A DNA stretch of 64,000 nt from Acidobacteriaceae bacterium (lineage in GTDB: Bacteria > Acidobacteriota > Terriglobia > Terriglobales > Acidobacteriaceae): NCBI GenBank assembly GCA_003134995.1, contig PLDC01000004.1, positions 8,589-72,588 of the forward strand, given 5' to 3'. Below the pieces are notes generated by a model that saw nothing but the letters and a program-made list of their open reading frames with translations, was not told the origin of the DNA and did not search any database. Positions 1 to 7,387 of the stretch are shown here, piece after piece. A program made the position numbers and the translations under genes. Every line of letters begins with the position of its first letter. The stretch's first letter is position 1.

Positions 1-117
1 TGGGCGATTAGCTATCGCCGATTCTGGGAAGAGAGTTTCGACAAGCTGGATGTAGTTGTAAATCAAATGAAGAAAGAGGAGGTAAGAGATGACAAAAAGC
101 ACGGTGAACGAGACTGA
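1..117 (+). CDS. Probable ArsR-family regulator, C-terminal end (partial)
   Basis: The reading frame is open from the first base to a TGA at 115-117 and encodes a C-terminal tail containing SYRRFWEESFDKLD. That tail resembles the end of small winged-helix ArsR regulators that are commonly paired with AHSA1/SRPBCC genes. The last 29 bp overlap the next gene, which implies translational coupling in a regulator-AHSA1 operon. The DNA-binding part lies outside the window, so the family call rests on the tail and on context. Confidence 0.55.
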   Translation, partial: WAISYRRFWEESFDKLDVVVNQMKKEEVRDDKKHGERD

Positions 118-598
118 GCGGATGGTTATTACTAGAGTTTTTGATGCCCCACGCGTATTGGTTTGGAAGGCGTGGACCGACCCGAAATACATTATGCAGT
201 GGTGGGGGCCGAAAGGCTTTAGCTGCCCCGCTTGCGAGATCGATTTTCGCGTAGGAGGAAAATTTCTCTACTGCATGAGAACACCGGATGGGCAGGAGGG
301 CTGGAATGCTGGGGAATACCACGAGATTGTTCTGCACGAGAAGATCGTTTACTCCATGTACTTTTCCGACTCGAAGGGAAACAAGGTTGAGCCTGAGGAG
401 TATGGAATAGAACATGAGGCCATAGACGATGCGCGCGACGTGGTTATTTTTGAGGATCTCGGGAACGGCCAGACTAAGCTCACCTTGATTGGAAATGACC
501 CTATGGAGAGCGCAAAAGAGAGCGGTCAATTCGAGGGCTGGGTTGAGACACTCGATAAAATTGCGGCCGTTGTTGCAGAGCTGGCGGAGGCGAAATAA
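89..598 (+). CDS. SRPBCC / AHSA1-domain protein
   Basis: A 169-residue protein of the Aha1-C-terminal-like START fold. The N-terminal ITRVFDAPRVLVWKAWTDP and the following QWWGPKGFSCP are the classic start of the family, and the hydrophobic C-terminal helix (GWVETLDKIAAVV) fits too. Such proteins bind small hydrophobic ligands in a helix-grip cavity; the ligand is unknown. The start has an AGGAGG-like site just upstream (AAAGAGGAGGTAAGAG) and lies inside the preceding regulator gene. Length is normal and nothing is broken. It is probably cytoplasmic and controlled by the upstream regulator. Confidence 0.85.
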   Translation: MTKSTVNETERMVITRVFDAPRVLVWKAWTDPKYIMQWWGPKGFSCPACEIDFRVGGKFLYCMRTPDGQEGWNAGEYHEIVLHEKIVYSMYFSDSKGNKVEPEEYGIEHEAIDDARDVVIFEDLGNGQTKLTLIGNDPMESAKESGQFEGWVETLDKIAAVVAELAEAK

Positions 599-642
599 GA
601 GGTTGAAGTTTTGATTTGCGAAACTCAATCGTGGAGAAAGAA

Positions 643-1236
643 ATGAAAAAAATAACGTTACTCGCTGTCGTCCTGCTGGCATTCGCATTTCCCGCCCATG
701 CCCAGGATGGGATGAAGAAAGACGCGATGAAGAATGATGCGATGAAAAACGATGCAGCCGTCAAACCTGCCGACCCCGAATTGAAAGTCGTGCTGGATTC
801 CTGGAACGAGGTTGGCCGCAAGCTGACGGCGATGGCCGAGGATTTTCCTGAGGACAAATACGACTTCAAGCCCACGCCGGCGCAACGCAGCTTCGCAGAG
901 CAGTTGCTGCATGCGGCAGGATCGAACTACTTCTTCACCAATCCCGTCATGGGGAAGGAGCCTCAGGCAGCAGAAGATCCCAAGCGCGACCAATACAAGT
1001 CCAAGGCCGACATCGTTGCGTTCGTCAAGAAATCCTTCGCCGATGGCGCAGCCGCCATCCAGTCGAAAGGCGAAAAAGGCCTGACGACGGAGGTTGTTTA
1101 TTTCCCTGACCAGAAAGCGCGTGTTCTCGACATAGCCTACGGCCTTATCGAACACAGCGGTGAACACTACGGCCAGCTCGTTGTGTACTACCGCCTCGCA
1201 GGCCTTGTGCCGCCGGAGTCGCGGCCCAAGAAGTAA
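643..1236 (+). CDS. Secreted DinB-like protein
   Basis: The ATG at 643 is preferred over an in-frame TTG at 616 because GGAGAAAG lies just upstream and the protein then opens with a clean signal peptide (MKKITLLAVVLLAFAFPAHA, cut near AQD). A short lysine/aspartate repeat (MKKDAMKNDAMKNDA) follows, then a DinB-like four-helix domain with WNEVGRKLTAMAEDFPEDKY, LLHAAGSNYFF and IEHSGEHYGQLVVYYR, whose histidines would supply the metal site. DinB-fold proteins are metal-binding, some being thiol-dependent transferases; the activity here is unknown. Its signal peptide suggests a periplasmic location. Confidence 0.8.
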   Translation: MKKITLLAVVLLAFAFPAHAQDGMKKDAMKNDAMKNDAAVKPADPELKVVLDSWNEVGRKLTAMAEDFPEDKYDFKPTPAQRSFAEQLLHAAGSNYFFTNPVMGKEPQAAEDPKRDQYKSKADIVAFVKKSFADGAAAIQSKGEKGLTTEVVYFPDQKARVLDIAYGLIEHSGEHYGQLVVYYRLAGLVPPESRPKK

Positions 1237-1479
1237 AGCTCAAGAGACCAGGTACCCCGTCCTTATCGCACTTTGCGAGGAGCGTGCCCTGAGCGAAGTC
1301 GAAGGGGCGGGTACGACGACGGCATACACAACGGGCGGTGTAGAACGGACAAGAGTTGCGCCGGCAGCATCGCCACTCACCCTTGCAAAAAAACGCAAAG
1401 ATGGCCGCATGTGCCGCAGCTGGAAATGCTACGCGAGCGACCGCGTCATAATGAGTTCGTCGTCCAGTTGCTTGCCGAA
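1237..1479. other. Intergenic stretch with one repeat-like motif
   Basis: No convincing gene. Around 1281-1306 is GTGCCCTGAGCGAAGTCGAA followed by GGGG, a sequence of the dispersed-repeat type that gives Pro-Glu-Arg-Ser-Arg-Arg in translation. I see no second copy in this window. No tRNA or terminator was seen. Confidence 0.4.
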
Positions 1480-1782
1480 CTAGTCGCCTAGCGTGATCTC
1501 GACTTTTTGCGCTGCACCGCGCTTCTCCATCGCTTTTACCGCAGAAGCGATTCCCCTCTCCAGTTCTGCACGTGTTCCACTGTCTGATATGCACCGTGTT
1601 GCTCGGTGCAGACTCTGCACGACTGACGCATCTGCAAAAAGTCTAGCGTAGTGTTCTCCATCCCTCACCTCCGACTCAACACTGGAGGGCTCCAGTACTG
1701 GAGGACCAAATACCGGAATGTAATAACATTTACGTACTCCACCTTCAGTACTACATATTGTTCCTTTTTTTTGGATTACCAT
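1480..1782 (-). CDS. Hypothetical protein, doubtful
   Basis: A 100-residue frame with no recognised family. The C-terminal half (SGTRAELERGIASAVKAMEKRG then VEITLGD) looks like normal soluble protein; the N-terminus contains several Cys and Pro residues and is less convincing. It lies head-on to an IS110 remnant, in a region without housekeeping genes. It could be a shadow frame or a degraded accessory gene. Confidence 0.3.
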   Translation of the reverse strand: MVIQKKGTICSTEGGVRKCYYIPVFGPPVLEPSSVESEVRDGEHYARLFADASVVQSLHRATRCISDSGTRAELERGIASAVKAMEKRGAAQKVEITLGD

Positions 1783-1805
1783 TAATAACTCTCCATTCCG
1801 CCAAG

Positions 1806-2039
1806 ATGATCTCGGCAGTTTCTCTAAGAGATAGGCTCATCGAAGCGGCCAAACTGGCCCCGCGATGGAATCCGCAACTGGCCGCGCTGCATGCCCGCGA
1901 ACTGGAACGCGGACACCCCAACCGTGCGACGCTCGCAGTGGCGCGCAAGCTCGTCGCCTATCTGCTGGCCGTCGACAAAAGCGGCCAGGCATTCCAGGTG
2001 CGCGCCCCGCTGGGAGTGCCCATACAAAAGGCTGCCTAA
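1806..2039 (+). pseudogene. IS110-family transposase remnant (C-terminal part)
   Basis: The 77-residue frame contains NPQLAALHARELERGHPNR and ATLAVARKLVAYLLAVDKSG, which resemble the C-terminus of IS110/IS1111 transposases. The N-terminal DEDD catalytic domain and the Ser-containing region upstream are missing, so the copy is truncated and inactive. An in-frame ATG at 1806 exists, but its use is doubtful. It marks an old insertion. Confidence 0.6.
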
Positions 2040-2424
2040 GAAGGAAAAACTTTGAACGCAGCGGCGATCCACCGGCCGTTCCTCGCTATCTCGGGGACTG
2101 GGCAGAGGAGTTGCGACTCCCGATGCTCCTTACCGTCTGTATCGAGGCCGGCCGGTCAACCCTAACTCATACTTCGTGGACCGGGCTCGCGCCCGTTTCC
2201 CGCAAATGGATGTCTGGCCAAGCTGCCCCTTTGGCCGCTGCTTTGGCCGCTACAAAGGATCGCACGACGTTCGTTAACTTAATCGTTCCACACTCGCTTC
2301 GAGAGCTCACTCTTCCAAGCGCCAGGAGACCTCCGTCTCCTCTTGACTTTTACTTATCATGGATGTCCCCATATTTCCCCCATATTTCCCCCTGAAAGCG
2401 ACGAATCGGAGTAAAATTGCTAGT
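2040..2424. other. Gene-poor stretch after the IS110 remnant
   Basis: About 385 bp without a convincing gene. Open frames here have no recognisable motif. The stretch probably holds debris linked to the insertion-sequence remnant. The AT-richer end, about 2343-2420, probably contains the promoter of the small gene that follows. Confidence 0.4.
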
Positions 2425-2718
2425 ATGAGCAGTAGCGCGGTCAAGACTGGCGACCCGATTATGCGGGCGTATGCCAACCTAAAAGCTGTGCGCGACAACC
2501 TTGGCAATGGATATGTCCACGAGGAAGGATTCTATCGCCAGTACGGTCGCGCCCTTGATGAATTGCAGCAGGCAGGGGTGGACGTTGGAGAATGGCGGAT
2601 AGCCCACAGCGAGGTAGGTAATATTGATGGCAAAGAGTTCCGTGCCAAAATCGACGCTATACTGATTTACTTTTCGGCACAAAATCCCAAGACCAAAATC
2701 GGCTTCGCGCTGCAGTAG
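2425..2718 (+). CDS. Hypothetical small protein
   Basis: A 97-residue soluble protein starting MSSSAVKTGDPIMRAYANL and ending KTKIGFALQ. It has alternating helical and polar segments (YGRALDELQQAGVDVGEW, then EFRAKIDAILIYF) and no signal peptide or membrane segment. I recognise no family. The ATG at 2425 fits the start of coding-like sequence; a longer frame from 2359 would add a low-complexity N-terminus. The next small gene follows 20 bp downstream on the same strand, so they may be co-transcribed. Confidence 0.45.
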   Translation: MSSSAVKTGDPIMRAYANLKAVRDNLGNGYVHEEGFYRQYGRALDELQQAGVDVGEWRIAHSEVGNIDGKEFRAKIDAILIYFSAQNPKTKIGFALQ

Positions 2719-2738
2719 ACTCAACGGGGTGTACCTAG

Positions 2739-2945
2739 ATGGCAACAGTATTTTTTCAGTGCACGCATTGCCAAAAGCAAATTGCAATCGCAGACCAGAC
2801 GATTCTTGTCGCGTACGAAGACCAACTGCATTGCATGATGTGCCGAAAGGCTTCCGGGTACCGCTGCTCTTCCCCAGCCGAGGAAAGGGCGCTTTGTTCC
2901 GAGGAAATTCTGGCTACGAGCAGAGTAGTCAGAATTGGGGCATAA
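2739..2945 (+). CDS. Small zinc-ribbon-like protein
   Basis: A 68-residue product with two CXXC pairs, CTHC at residues 8-11 and CMMC at about 32-35, the spacing of a single zinc ribbon. The tail (SSPAEERALCSEEILATSR) is charged. There is no strong ribosome-binding site. It follows the previous small gene by 20 bp. Zinc binding is inferred from the cysteine pattern only. Confidence 0.4.
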   Translation: MATVFFQCTHCQKQIAIADQTILVAYEDQLHCMMCRKASGYRCSSPAEERALCSEEILATSRVVRIGA

Positions 2946-2969
2946 TTCCTACTTCCCAGCCTTCGCGGC

Positions 2970-3557
2970 CTATTCAACCCCAAATTTGCTTATGATTTTG
3001 TCAAGTACGTTGGGGCTGAATAACCCTTCCTTCGTGGTAGGTCTAACTTTATTGTACTTCGGCAACTCAAAATACTTATTCCGAAAAACGTCCAGCAGGG
3101 CCGATTCAAGTCGCCGCCATGTTTGCATCGCTTTGCGTGGGGCACACGTCACGATGTGGACATCAATTGTTCTAACGCCGCGCAACTGGTAGAAAGCCTC
3201 ACTCGCTTTATACACTGCTGAGGCGGCGGGCCTGTTGGCCCCTTTCTTCGTTGTGCCTATGTAAAGGATTCGTGACCGCCCATTCCTGTACTTGTGGGAT
3301 TTATTGGCCGCCAGAATGTAAACCATCTTGTCCGTCCACTGGTGGCTCCGCGTCAGAGTTAGCAACGCGGTTTTCGAGGACCGAACTTTTAGTTGACGCA
3401 TCTTGTTGCGCCGCGACCGGTCAGCCTGCATCATCTTGTCGCGAAGGTCGGTTGCAGCCGCTTTCCCCATACTGTGAACACGGCGGAGGTGTTCACGAAA
3501 ATTCCATCTGCCGACAATCGTGTGATGGTTGCTACACTTCGGACAGGTAAAAACCAT
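2970..3557 (-). CDS. C2H2 zinc-finger plus GIY-YIG-like protein
   Basis: A 195-residue protein. Residues 4-27 form a C2H2-type finger (CPKC ... FREHLRRVH). A basic linker follows, then a segment that fits the GIY-YIG nuclease fold: VYIL near residue 79, RILYIGTTKKG near 98-108 with a following Arg, and LESALLDVF with KYFELPKYNK near 152-170, supplying the conserved Glu and the family's closing motif. GIY-YIG enzymes cut DNA using the Tyr, Arg and Glu residues. It lies in an accessory region beside small unknown genes and repeats. A role as a homing-type or restriction-type nuclease is inference. Confidence 0.6.
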   Translation of the reverse strand: MVFTCPKCSNHHTIVGRWNFREHLRRVHSMGKAAATDLRDKMMQADRSRRNKMRQLKVRSSKTALLTLTRSHQWTDKMVYILAANKSHKYRNGRSRILYIGTTKKGANRPAASAVYKASEAFYQLRGVRTIDVHIVTCAPRKAMQTWRRLESALLDVFRNKYFELPKYNKVRPTTKEGLFSPNVLDKIISKFGVE

Positions 3558-4065
3558 GCGGCAGGAAGTTTAGCACGGGGCAAATGCGGGGGGCGGGGCA
3601 AATGCGGCGATAGACGAGGGCTGGCACTGTTTGTGTTCACCCCACGTAAGAACACTTCCCGAAGTTTGCAGCAACGACACCTCCATGCTCCCTAGCTTTT
3701 CCACAGCCCCCTTGTGACATCTGACCTTGCGTCCAAAACAGAATCGGCAGAACATATCGAAGGCGGTAGCGCTGGAGACTGCCCCAGGGTCAGCTTTAAG
3801 TCCAGCGTTAAGTCCTTTGCTCTCAAGATTTTGCCCGCAAGTTGCTGATCCTTAAGGATCTTTTACAAGTTGGCGAGAAAGTAACGCGCCCGCAACCCGC
3901 ATGTTTACTGGCGATTCGTGCAATTGAGGCCAAAATAGGGGGAGGGGGGTAACCCGAGTTTGGTACAGACCGGGCGCATTCCTGACAGATCAGACTGACT
4001 CCAGGAAATATTTATTTTCCGTCAGTATCAGGGGACGAAACTGAGAGCGAGAATCAGCAGATGAG
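3558..4065. other. Intergenic accessory region with a repeat and G-run
   Basis: About 500 bp without a supported gene. It contains a 35-bp sequence shared, inverted, with 16590-16624, and a G-rich run (GGGGGAGGGGGGTAA) near 3937-3951. A short minus-strand frame over 3570-3755 encodes RKVRCHKGAVEKL, matching a frame in the other repeat copy; this probably reflects the repeat rather than a gene. Confidence 0.45.
3697..3731 (-). repeat. 35-bp dispersed repeat, copy 1
   Basis: Read on the minus strand this is CGCAAGGTCAGATGTCACAA followed by GGGGGCTGTGGAAAA. The plus strand at 16590-16624 matches it at 33 of 35 positions. The two copies lie about 12.9 kb apart in inverted orientation. Confidence 0.75.
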
Positions 4066-4235
4066 CATCCGCGTCCATTGGCGCACCACTGGATTCGCCC
4101 TGGAAAGACTACCAAATGCGAAAAGGGTTTACGAGAAAACCACAAAGGGACGAGCCCGCGACGCCAGGCAAGAACTACATAACGCGGAGCGGGCTGCAGC
4201 GTCTCAAAGACGAGCACCGGTTTCTGCTCACCAGG
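4066..4235 (+). pseudogene. Truncated duplicate of the 5' end of greB
   Basis: This stretch matches 5234-5405 at roughly 85% by eye, starting about 50 bp upstream of the greB start codon. It encodes MRKGFTRKPQRDEPATPGKN and then a segment ending LKDEHRFLLTR, parallel to the intact gene, before identity stops at 4235. The catalytic hairpin and C-terminal domain are absent, so it is a dead fragment. With the second copy it forms direct repeats around a toxin-antitoxin pair. Confidence 0.85.
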
Positions 4236-4326
4236 ACAGAAAACCGTGGACAGACGGGACGTTCACTAATTTCCATTTGCCAGGAAGCTGGGAAGCTCTC
4301 TGGCCTGTCCCAAATGCTTCATGAAG

Positions 4327-4335
4327 TGCTACAAT
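4327..4335 (+). promoter_or_regulatory. Probable extended -10 promoter of the TA pair
   Basis: TGCTACAAT fits an extended -10 element (TGn plus TACAAT). It lies 28 bp before the antitoxin start codon and just before an ideal CGGAGGA ribosome-binding site. No good -35 element is visible. TACAA recurs 7 bp later. Confidence 0.45.
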
Positions 4336-4363
4336 GCTTACAACAGTTACACCCGGAGGATCG

Positions 4364-4807
4364 ATGAAGCAATCGCGTACGATGGTGCTCAGTATGCGCC
4401 TGCCAGTGGAGAGCGGAAAACGTCTGAAGCGCATCGCGCGTCGGCACGGCTGGACGGCGAGCGATGCCAGCGCGCGGCTGGTGGAAGAGGGCTTAAGGCG
4501 GTCGGAATTTGCCTTCCTGGATTTTCGAGATTCACCGGCAGGCAGGCAAGCCTATATCCAAGGCAGCACCCTGGCGATATGGGAGGTCATGTTGCTTCTT
4601 CGAAGTTACAAGGGAAATGTCAAGGACGTGGCCAAGCATCTGAAATGGGCTGAAGCGAGAGTTCGAGCTGCCCTTTACTATTCGGAGGCATTCCCCGGAG
4701 AGGTGAACGACGCGATAGCAGAGAACGATTCCACTGACTTCGACAGCCTAAAGCGCATGCTTCCCCAAGCGGTCGACTTTGCCTCCAGACAGACCAAGCG
4801 GGGCTGA
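4364..4807 (+). CDS. Antitoxin-like protein, DUF433-type, with N-terminal RHH-like segment
   Basis: The 147-residue protein starts at the ATG preceded by CGGAGGA. Residues 5-45 (RTMVLSMRLPVESGKRLKRI then SDASARLVEEGLRR) resemble a ribbon-helix-helix DNA-binding segment. The centre contains STLAIWEVMLLLRSYKGNVK and DVAKHLKWAEARVRAAL, typical of DUF433-type winged helices found in antitoxins. Its stop codon overlaps the next start by one base (TGATG). By family habit it neutralises the partner and represses the operon. The partner and arrangement make the antitoxin call reasonable. Confidence 0.75.
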   Translation: MKQSRTMVLSMRLPVESGKRLKRIARRHGWTASDASARLVEEGLRRSEFAFLDFRDSPAGRQAYIQGSTLAIWEVMLLLRSYKGNVKDVAKHLKWAEARVRAALYYSEAFPGEVNDAIAENDSTDFDSLKRMLPQAVDFASRQTKRG

Positions 4808-5184
4808 TGCTCAAGCTTCTTCTAGATGAGCACATCTCCCCAGACGTGATGAATGGCGTTCAACGTCGGAATCGATCGGTAGTGATCTACTCCATGGTGC
4901 AGTGGGAGAGTGGAAACTTCCTTGGAAAGGAAGATTCGGTTTGCCTGTTGGAAACAGCGAAGCAACGCTTGACCCTGGTCACGTATGATCGCAGGACGAT
5001 TCCTCCATTGTTAAAGCTCTGGGCAGAGGAAGAGCGATCCCATGGTGGTGTGATATTTGTCGATGAAAAGACAATCTCGCCGGCGGACATTGGAGGGCTA
5101 GTCCGTGCTCTAGTTTCGCTCGCTGACGAGGCCGGGGGAATGGACTGGACCAACCAAGTCTACTTCTTGCGGAGCGGACGCTGA
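4807..5184 (+). CDS. DUF5615-type PIN-like toxin
   Basis: A 125-residue protein opening MLKLLLDEHISPDV, the standard start of DUF5615 PIN-like proteins, with the acidic DE at residues 7-8. Later motifs TLVTYDRRTIPPLL and GGVIFVDE match the family's second acidic position and closing strand. PIN-like toxins are metal-dependent RNases; activity is inferred. It is translationally coupled to the upstream antitoxin. The pair sits between two partial greB copies, consistent with arrival as a mobile module. Confidence 0.75.
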   Translation: MLKLLLDEHISPDVMNGVQRRNRSVVIYSMVQWESGNFLGKEDSVCLLETAKQRLTLVTYDRRTIPPLLKLWAEEERSHGGVIFVDEKTISPADIGGLVRALVSLADEAGGMDWTNQVYFLRSGR

Positions 5185-5233
5185 CGCATCCCACGATGAG
5201 CGCGGATGACCTACAGTGTTTTCTATCGGCGTT

Positions 5234-5405
5234 CATCCACGTTCATTGGGGGCACCCACTGGATTCGCCCTGGAAAGACTACGAGATGCGAAAAGGGTTT
5301 ACGAGAAAACCACGACCCGACGAGCCCACGGCGCCAGTCAAGAACTACATCACGCCGAGCGGGCTTGAGCGCCTCAAAGATGAGCACCGGTTTCTGCTCA
5401 CCAGG
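5234..5405 (+). repeat. Direct repeat copy 2 (5' region of intact greB)
   Basis: This is the partner of 4066-4235. It includes about 50 bp of sequence upstream of the greB ATG, then the first 40 codons. The upstream part is also conserved between copies, so the duplication involved a DNA segment rather than only coding sequence. Confidence 0.8.
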
Positions 5406-5897
5406 GAACGCCCGGCCGTGACGGAGGTGGTGGCGTGGGCTGCCAGCAACGGCGATCGCAGTGAAAACGCCGACTATCAGTACGGCAAGCGGCGGCTGCG
5501 GCAGATCGATGGGCGGATTCGCTTTCTCACGAAGCGAATCGAAGCCGCGGAAGTGGTGGACCCGGAAGCTCCGAGAGCGGGGCAGGCGGCGACGAAGGCA
5601 TTCTTCGGAGCGACCGTGCGCTATGCCAATGCCGCGGGAGTGGAGCGAGTGGTGAGCATCGTGGGCACAGACGAAATCGATCTCAACCGCAACCACATCA
5701 GTTGGGTGTCACCTCTGGGGCGCGCGTTGATGAAGTCGGCAGCGGGTGACAGCGTAGTCCTGCAATTGCCGGGCGGTACAGAATACCTGACCGTGCTGGA
5801 TGTGTGTTACCAGCGCATTTCTGTGGAACCGTTCCGTGAACCACCTGGATCCCAGGCCTCGGCAAAGGGACTCCCTCACCGACGCGAATCCACCTGA
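5286..5897 (+). CDS. greB: GreA/GreB-family transcription elongation factor
   Basis: A 203-residue protein. The N-terminal coiled coil carries YITPSGLERLKDEHRFLLTRERPAV and the conserved GDRSENADYQYGKRRLRQID with the acidic tip residues that insert into RNA polymerase to trigger transcript cleavage. The C-terminal FKBP-like domain includes GATVRYAN, VSIVGTDEID, ISWVSPLGRALM and GDSVVLQLP. The FTRKP start and extended tail are GreB-like rather than GreA-like. The ATG at 5286 aligns with the duplicated fragment. The next frame, a broken rtcB, begins right after the stop. Confidence 0.9.
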   Translation: MRKGFTRKPRPDEPTAPVKNYITPSGLERLKDEHRFLLTRERPAVTEVVAWAASNGDRSENADYQYGKRRLRQIDGRIRFLTKRIEAAEVVDPEAPRAGQAATKAFFGATVRYANAAGVERVVSIVGTDEIDLNRNHISWVSPLGRALMKSAAGDSVVLQLPGGTEYLTVLDVCYQRISVEPFREPPGSQASAKGLPHRREST

Positions 5898-5898
5898 C

Positions 5899-6609
5899 GA
5901 AGAAGTCTGCCTCGATGAAAACGAGAACGTTTGGTTCCCGCTGCACTCAGGATGGCGTGGCGTCGGCAATCGCTTCGGCACGTTTTTCATCGAACTGGCG
6001 AAGAACGATATGCGCCAGTGGATGATCAACTTGCCGGACAAGGACCTTGCGTACATGCCGCAGGGCACGGAGCACTTCGAGGATTACGTCCGCGCGGTGC
6101 ACTGGGCGCAGGACTACGCGCTCGCCAACCGTGAGCTGATGATGCGCAACCTGATCGCGGCAGTGCAGGGCTCGGGAGAAGTCTCGGCGTTCGAAGCCAA
6201 TGTGGAAGTCGTAAGCTGCCATCACAACTACGTGACCTAGGAGCACCATTACGGCGAGAACGTTCTCATCACGCGTAAGGGAGCGGTGCGAGCGCGTGAG
6301 GGCGACATGGGAATTATTCCCGGCAGCATGGGCGCGCGTTCGTACATCGTGCGCGGCAAGGGCAATCCGGAAAGCTTCATGAGCTGTAGCCATGGGGCCG
6401 GACGCGCCATGTCACGCACGGAAGCGAAGCGCCGCTTCACCCTTGACGATCACGCCAAGGCGACGGCCGGCGTCGAGTGCCGCAAGGACGCAGACGTTAT
6501 CGACGAAACACCGACGGCGTACAAGTCCATCGACGCCGTGATGGAAGCGCAGCGCGATCTGGTCGACGTAGTACACACGTTGCGCCAGGTTGTGTGCGTG
6601 AAGGGCTAA
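5899..6609 (+). pseudogene. rtcB: RtcB RNA ligase pseudogene (5'-truncated, internal amber)
   Basis: One reading frame encodes the C-terminal half of RtcB, from EVCLDENENVWFPLHSGWRG through ELAKNDM and CHHNYV to CSHGAGRAMSRTEAKRRF, the guanylylated-His motif. A TAG at 6238-6240 interrupts it right after CHHNYVT, and EHHYGENVLITRKGAV continues in the same frame. The N-terminal part with several metal ligands is missing, and HSGSRG has become HSGWRG. RtcB joins RNA 3'-phosphate or cyclic phosphate ends to 5'-OH ends. Truncation plus nonsense makes this copy inactive. Confidence 0.85.
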
Positions 6610-6613
6610 ACAG

Positions 6614-6635
6614 GAGAGGGCTGCAAAGCCCTCTC
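6614..6635 (+). terminator. Hairpin after the rtcB remnant
   Basis: GAGAGGGCT-GCAA-AGCCCTCTC forms a perfect 9-bp stem with a GCAA tetraloop directly after the rtcB stop. Only a weak T-stretch (GCATGTTTC) follows, so efficiency as an intrinsic terminator is uncertain. Confidence 0.5.
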
Positions 6636-6655
6636 GCATGTTTCGACAATCAGAT

Positions 6656-6730
6656 CCGGGTGCAGGGTAGCGGCCACCCACATGTCTTGGGCACATGTCC
6701 ACGCAGGTTCAACTCCTGCCACCCGGACCA
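6656..6730 (+). tRNA. tRNA-Pro (anticodon UGG)
   Basis: All four stems fold. Acceptor CCGGGTG pairs with CACCCGG; the D stem is GGGT/ACCC; the anticodon stem CATGT/ACATG encloses loop CTTGGGC with anticodon TGG and G at position 37; the T stem GCAGG/CCTGC encloses TTCAACT. Discriminator A and an encoded CCA end the 75-nt gene. It reads CCA proline codons. Confidence 0.95.
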
Positions 6731-6852
6731 TTTCTTTGTACGTATCCTGCCCGTGCAACGCTTGAAACCGTCGGGTTTTCAGCTCTCGCTTTCCCAGAAC
6801 GGATTTCCAGCACAGATTGTGACACTCCCCACCATTTCCACGGGTCCAATTC

Positions 6853-6861
6853 TGCTATAGT
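6853..6861 (+). promoter_or_regulatory. Possible -10 promoter element of ssb
   Basis: TGCTATAGT fits TGn plus TATAGT. It lies about 23 bp upstream of the ssb start, with an AAAGGAGC ribosome-binding site in the leader. No matching -35 is evident at the usual spacing. Confidence 0.55.
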
Positions 6862-6884
6862 GAACCCCTGCAAAGGAGCATCCC

Positions 6885-7373
6885 ATGGCAGGAAAGAGCG
6901 TCAACAAAGTTATTCTCATCGGCAACCTGGGCAAAGATCCCGAAGTGAAGTTCACGCCGCAGGGCACGCCCGTCGCCAAGTTCAGCCTGGCCACTAACGA
7001 GCGATTCAAAGACAAAGACGGCAACTGGCAGGATCGCACCGAGTGGCACAACATTACCGCCTGGGCGCGCACCGCCGAGATTTGCGGCGAGTATCTGAAG
7101 AAAGGCAGCAAAGTCTATATCGAGGGCAGTCTGCGCACCCACTCCTGGGACGACAAGACCAGCGGCCAAAAGAAATACATGACCGAGATCCACGTCAATG
7201 ACCTCGTGCTGCTCACCGGCCGCGGCGAAGGCGGCGGCGGAGAGTTCAGCGGAAGCTCGCGCGGCGCAGGCGCATCCGCCGGCGGCGGCAACAACTTCGA
7301 TCAACGCACGCCCGAGCCCGAGCACGCGGCCGCAGGATCGGGGCCGATCACGGATGAGGATATTCCGTTCTAG
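6885..7373 (+). CDS. ssb: Single-stranded DNA-binding protein
   Basis: A 162-residue SSB. The OB fold is clear: NKVILIGNLGKDPEVKFTPQ, KFSLATNERFKDK, TEWHNITAWARTAEICGEYL and KGSKVYIEGSLRTHSWDD. A glycine/serine-rich linker (about residues 113-140) precedes the conserved acidic tail DEDIPF, which recruits replication and repair partners. It coats single-stranded DNA as a tetramer. AAAGGAG precedes the ATG. A small unknown gene follows by 14 bp. Confidence 0.97.
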   Translation: MAGKSVNKVILIGNLGKDPEVKFTPQGTPVAKFSLATNERFKDKDGNWQDRTEWHNITAWARTAEICGEYLKKGSKVYIEGSLRTHSWDDKTSGQKKYMTEIHVNDLVLLTGRGEGGGGEFSGSSRGAGASAGGGNNFDQRTPEPEHAAAGSGPITDEDIPF

Positions 7374-7387
7374 GCAGGAAGGCGACC

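Noticed and set aside
6236-6243. Amber codon in rtcB as possible recoding (pyrrolysine or read-through)
   Set aside because: The N-terminal half of the gene is missing too, so simple decay explains the data; no recoding machinery is seen here.
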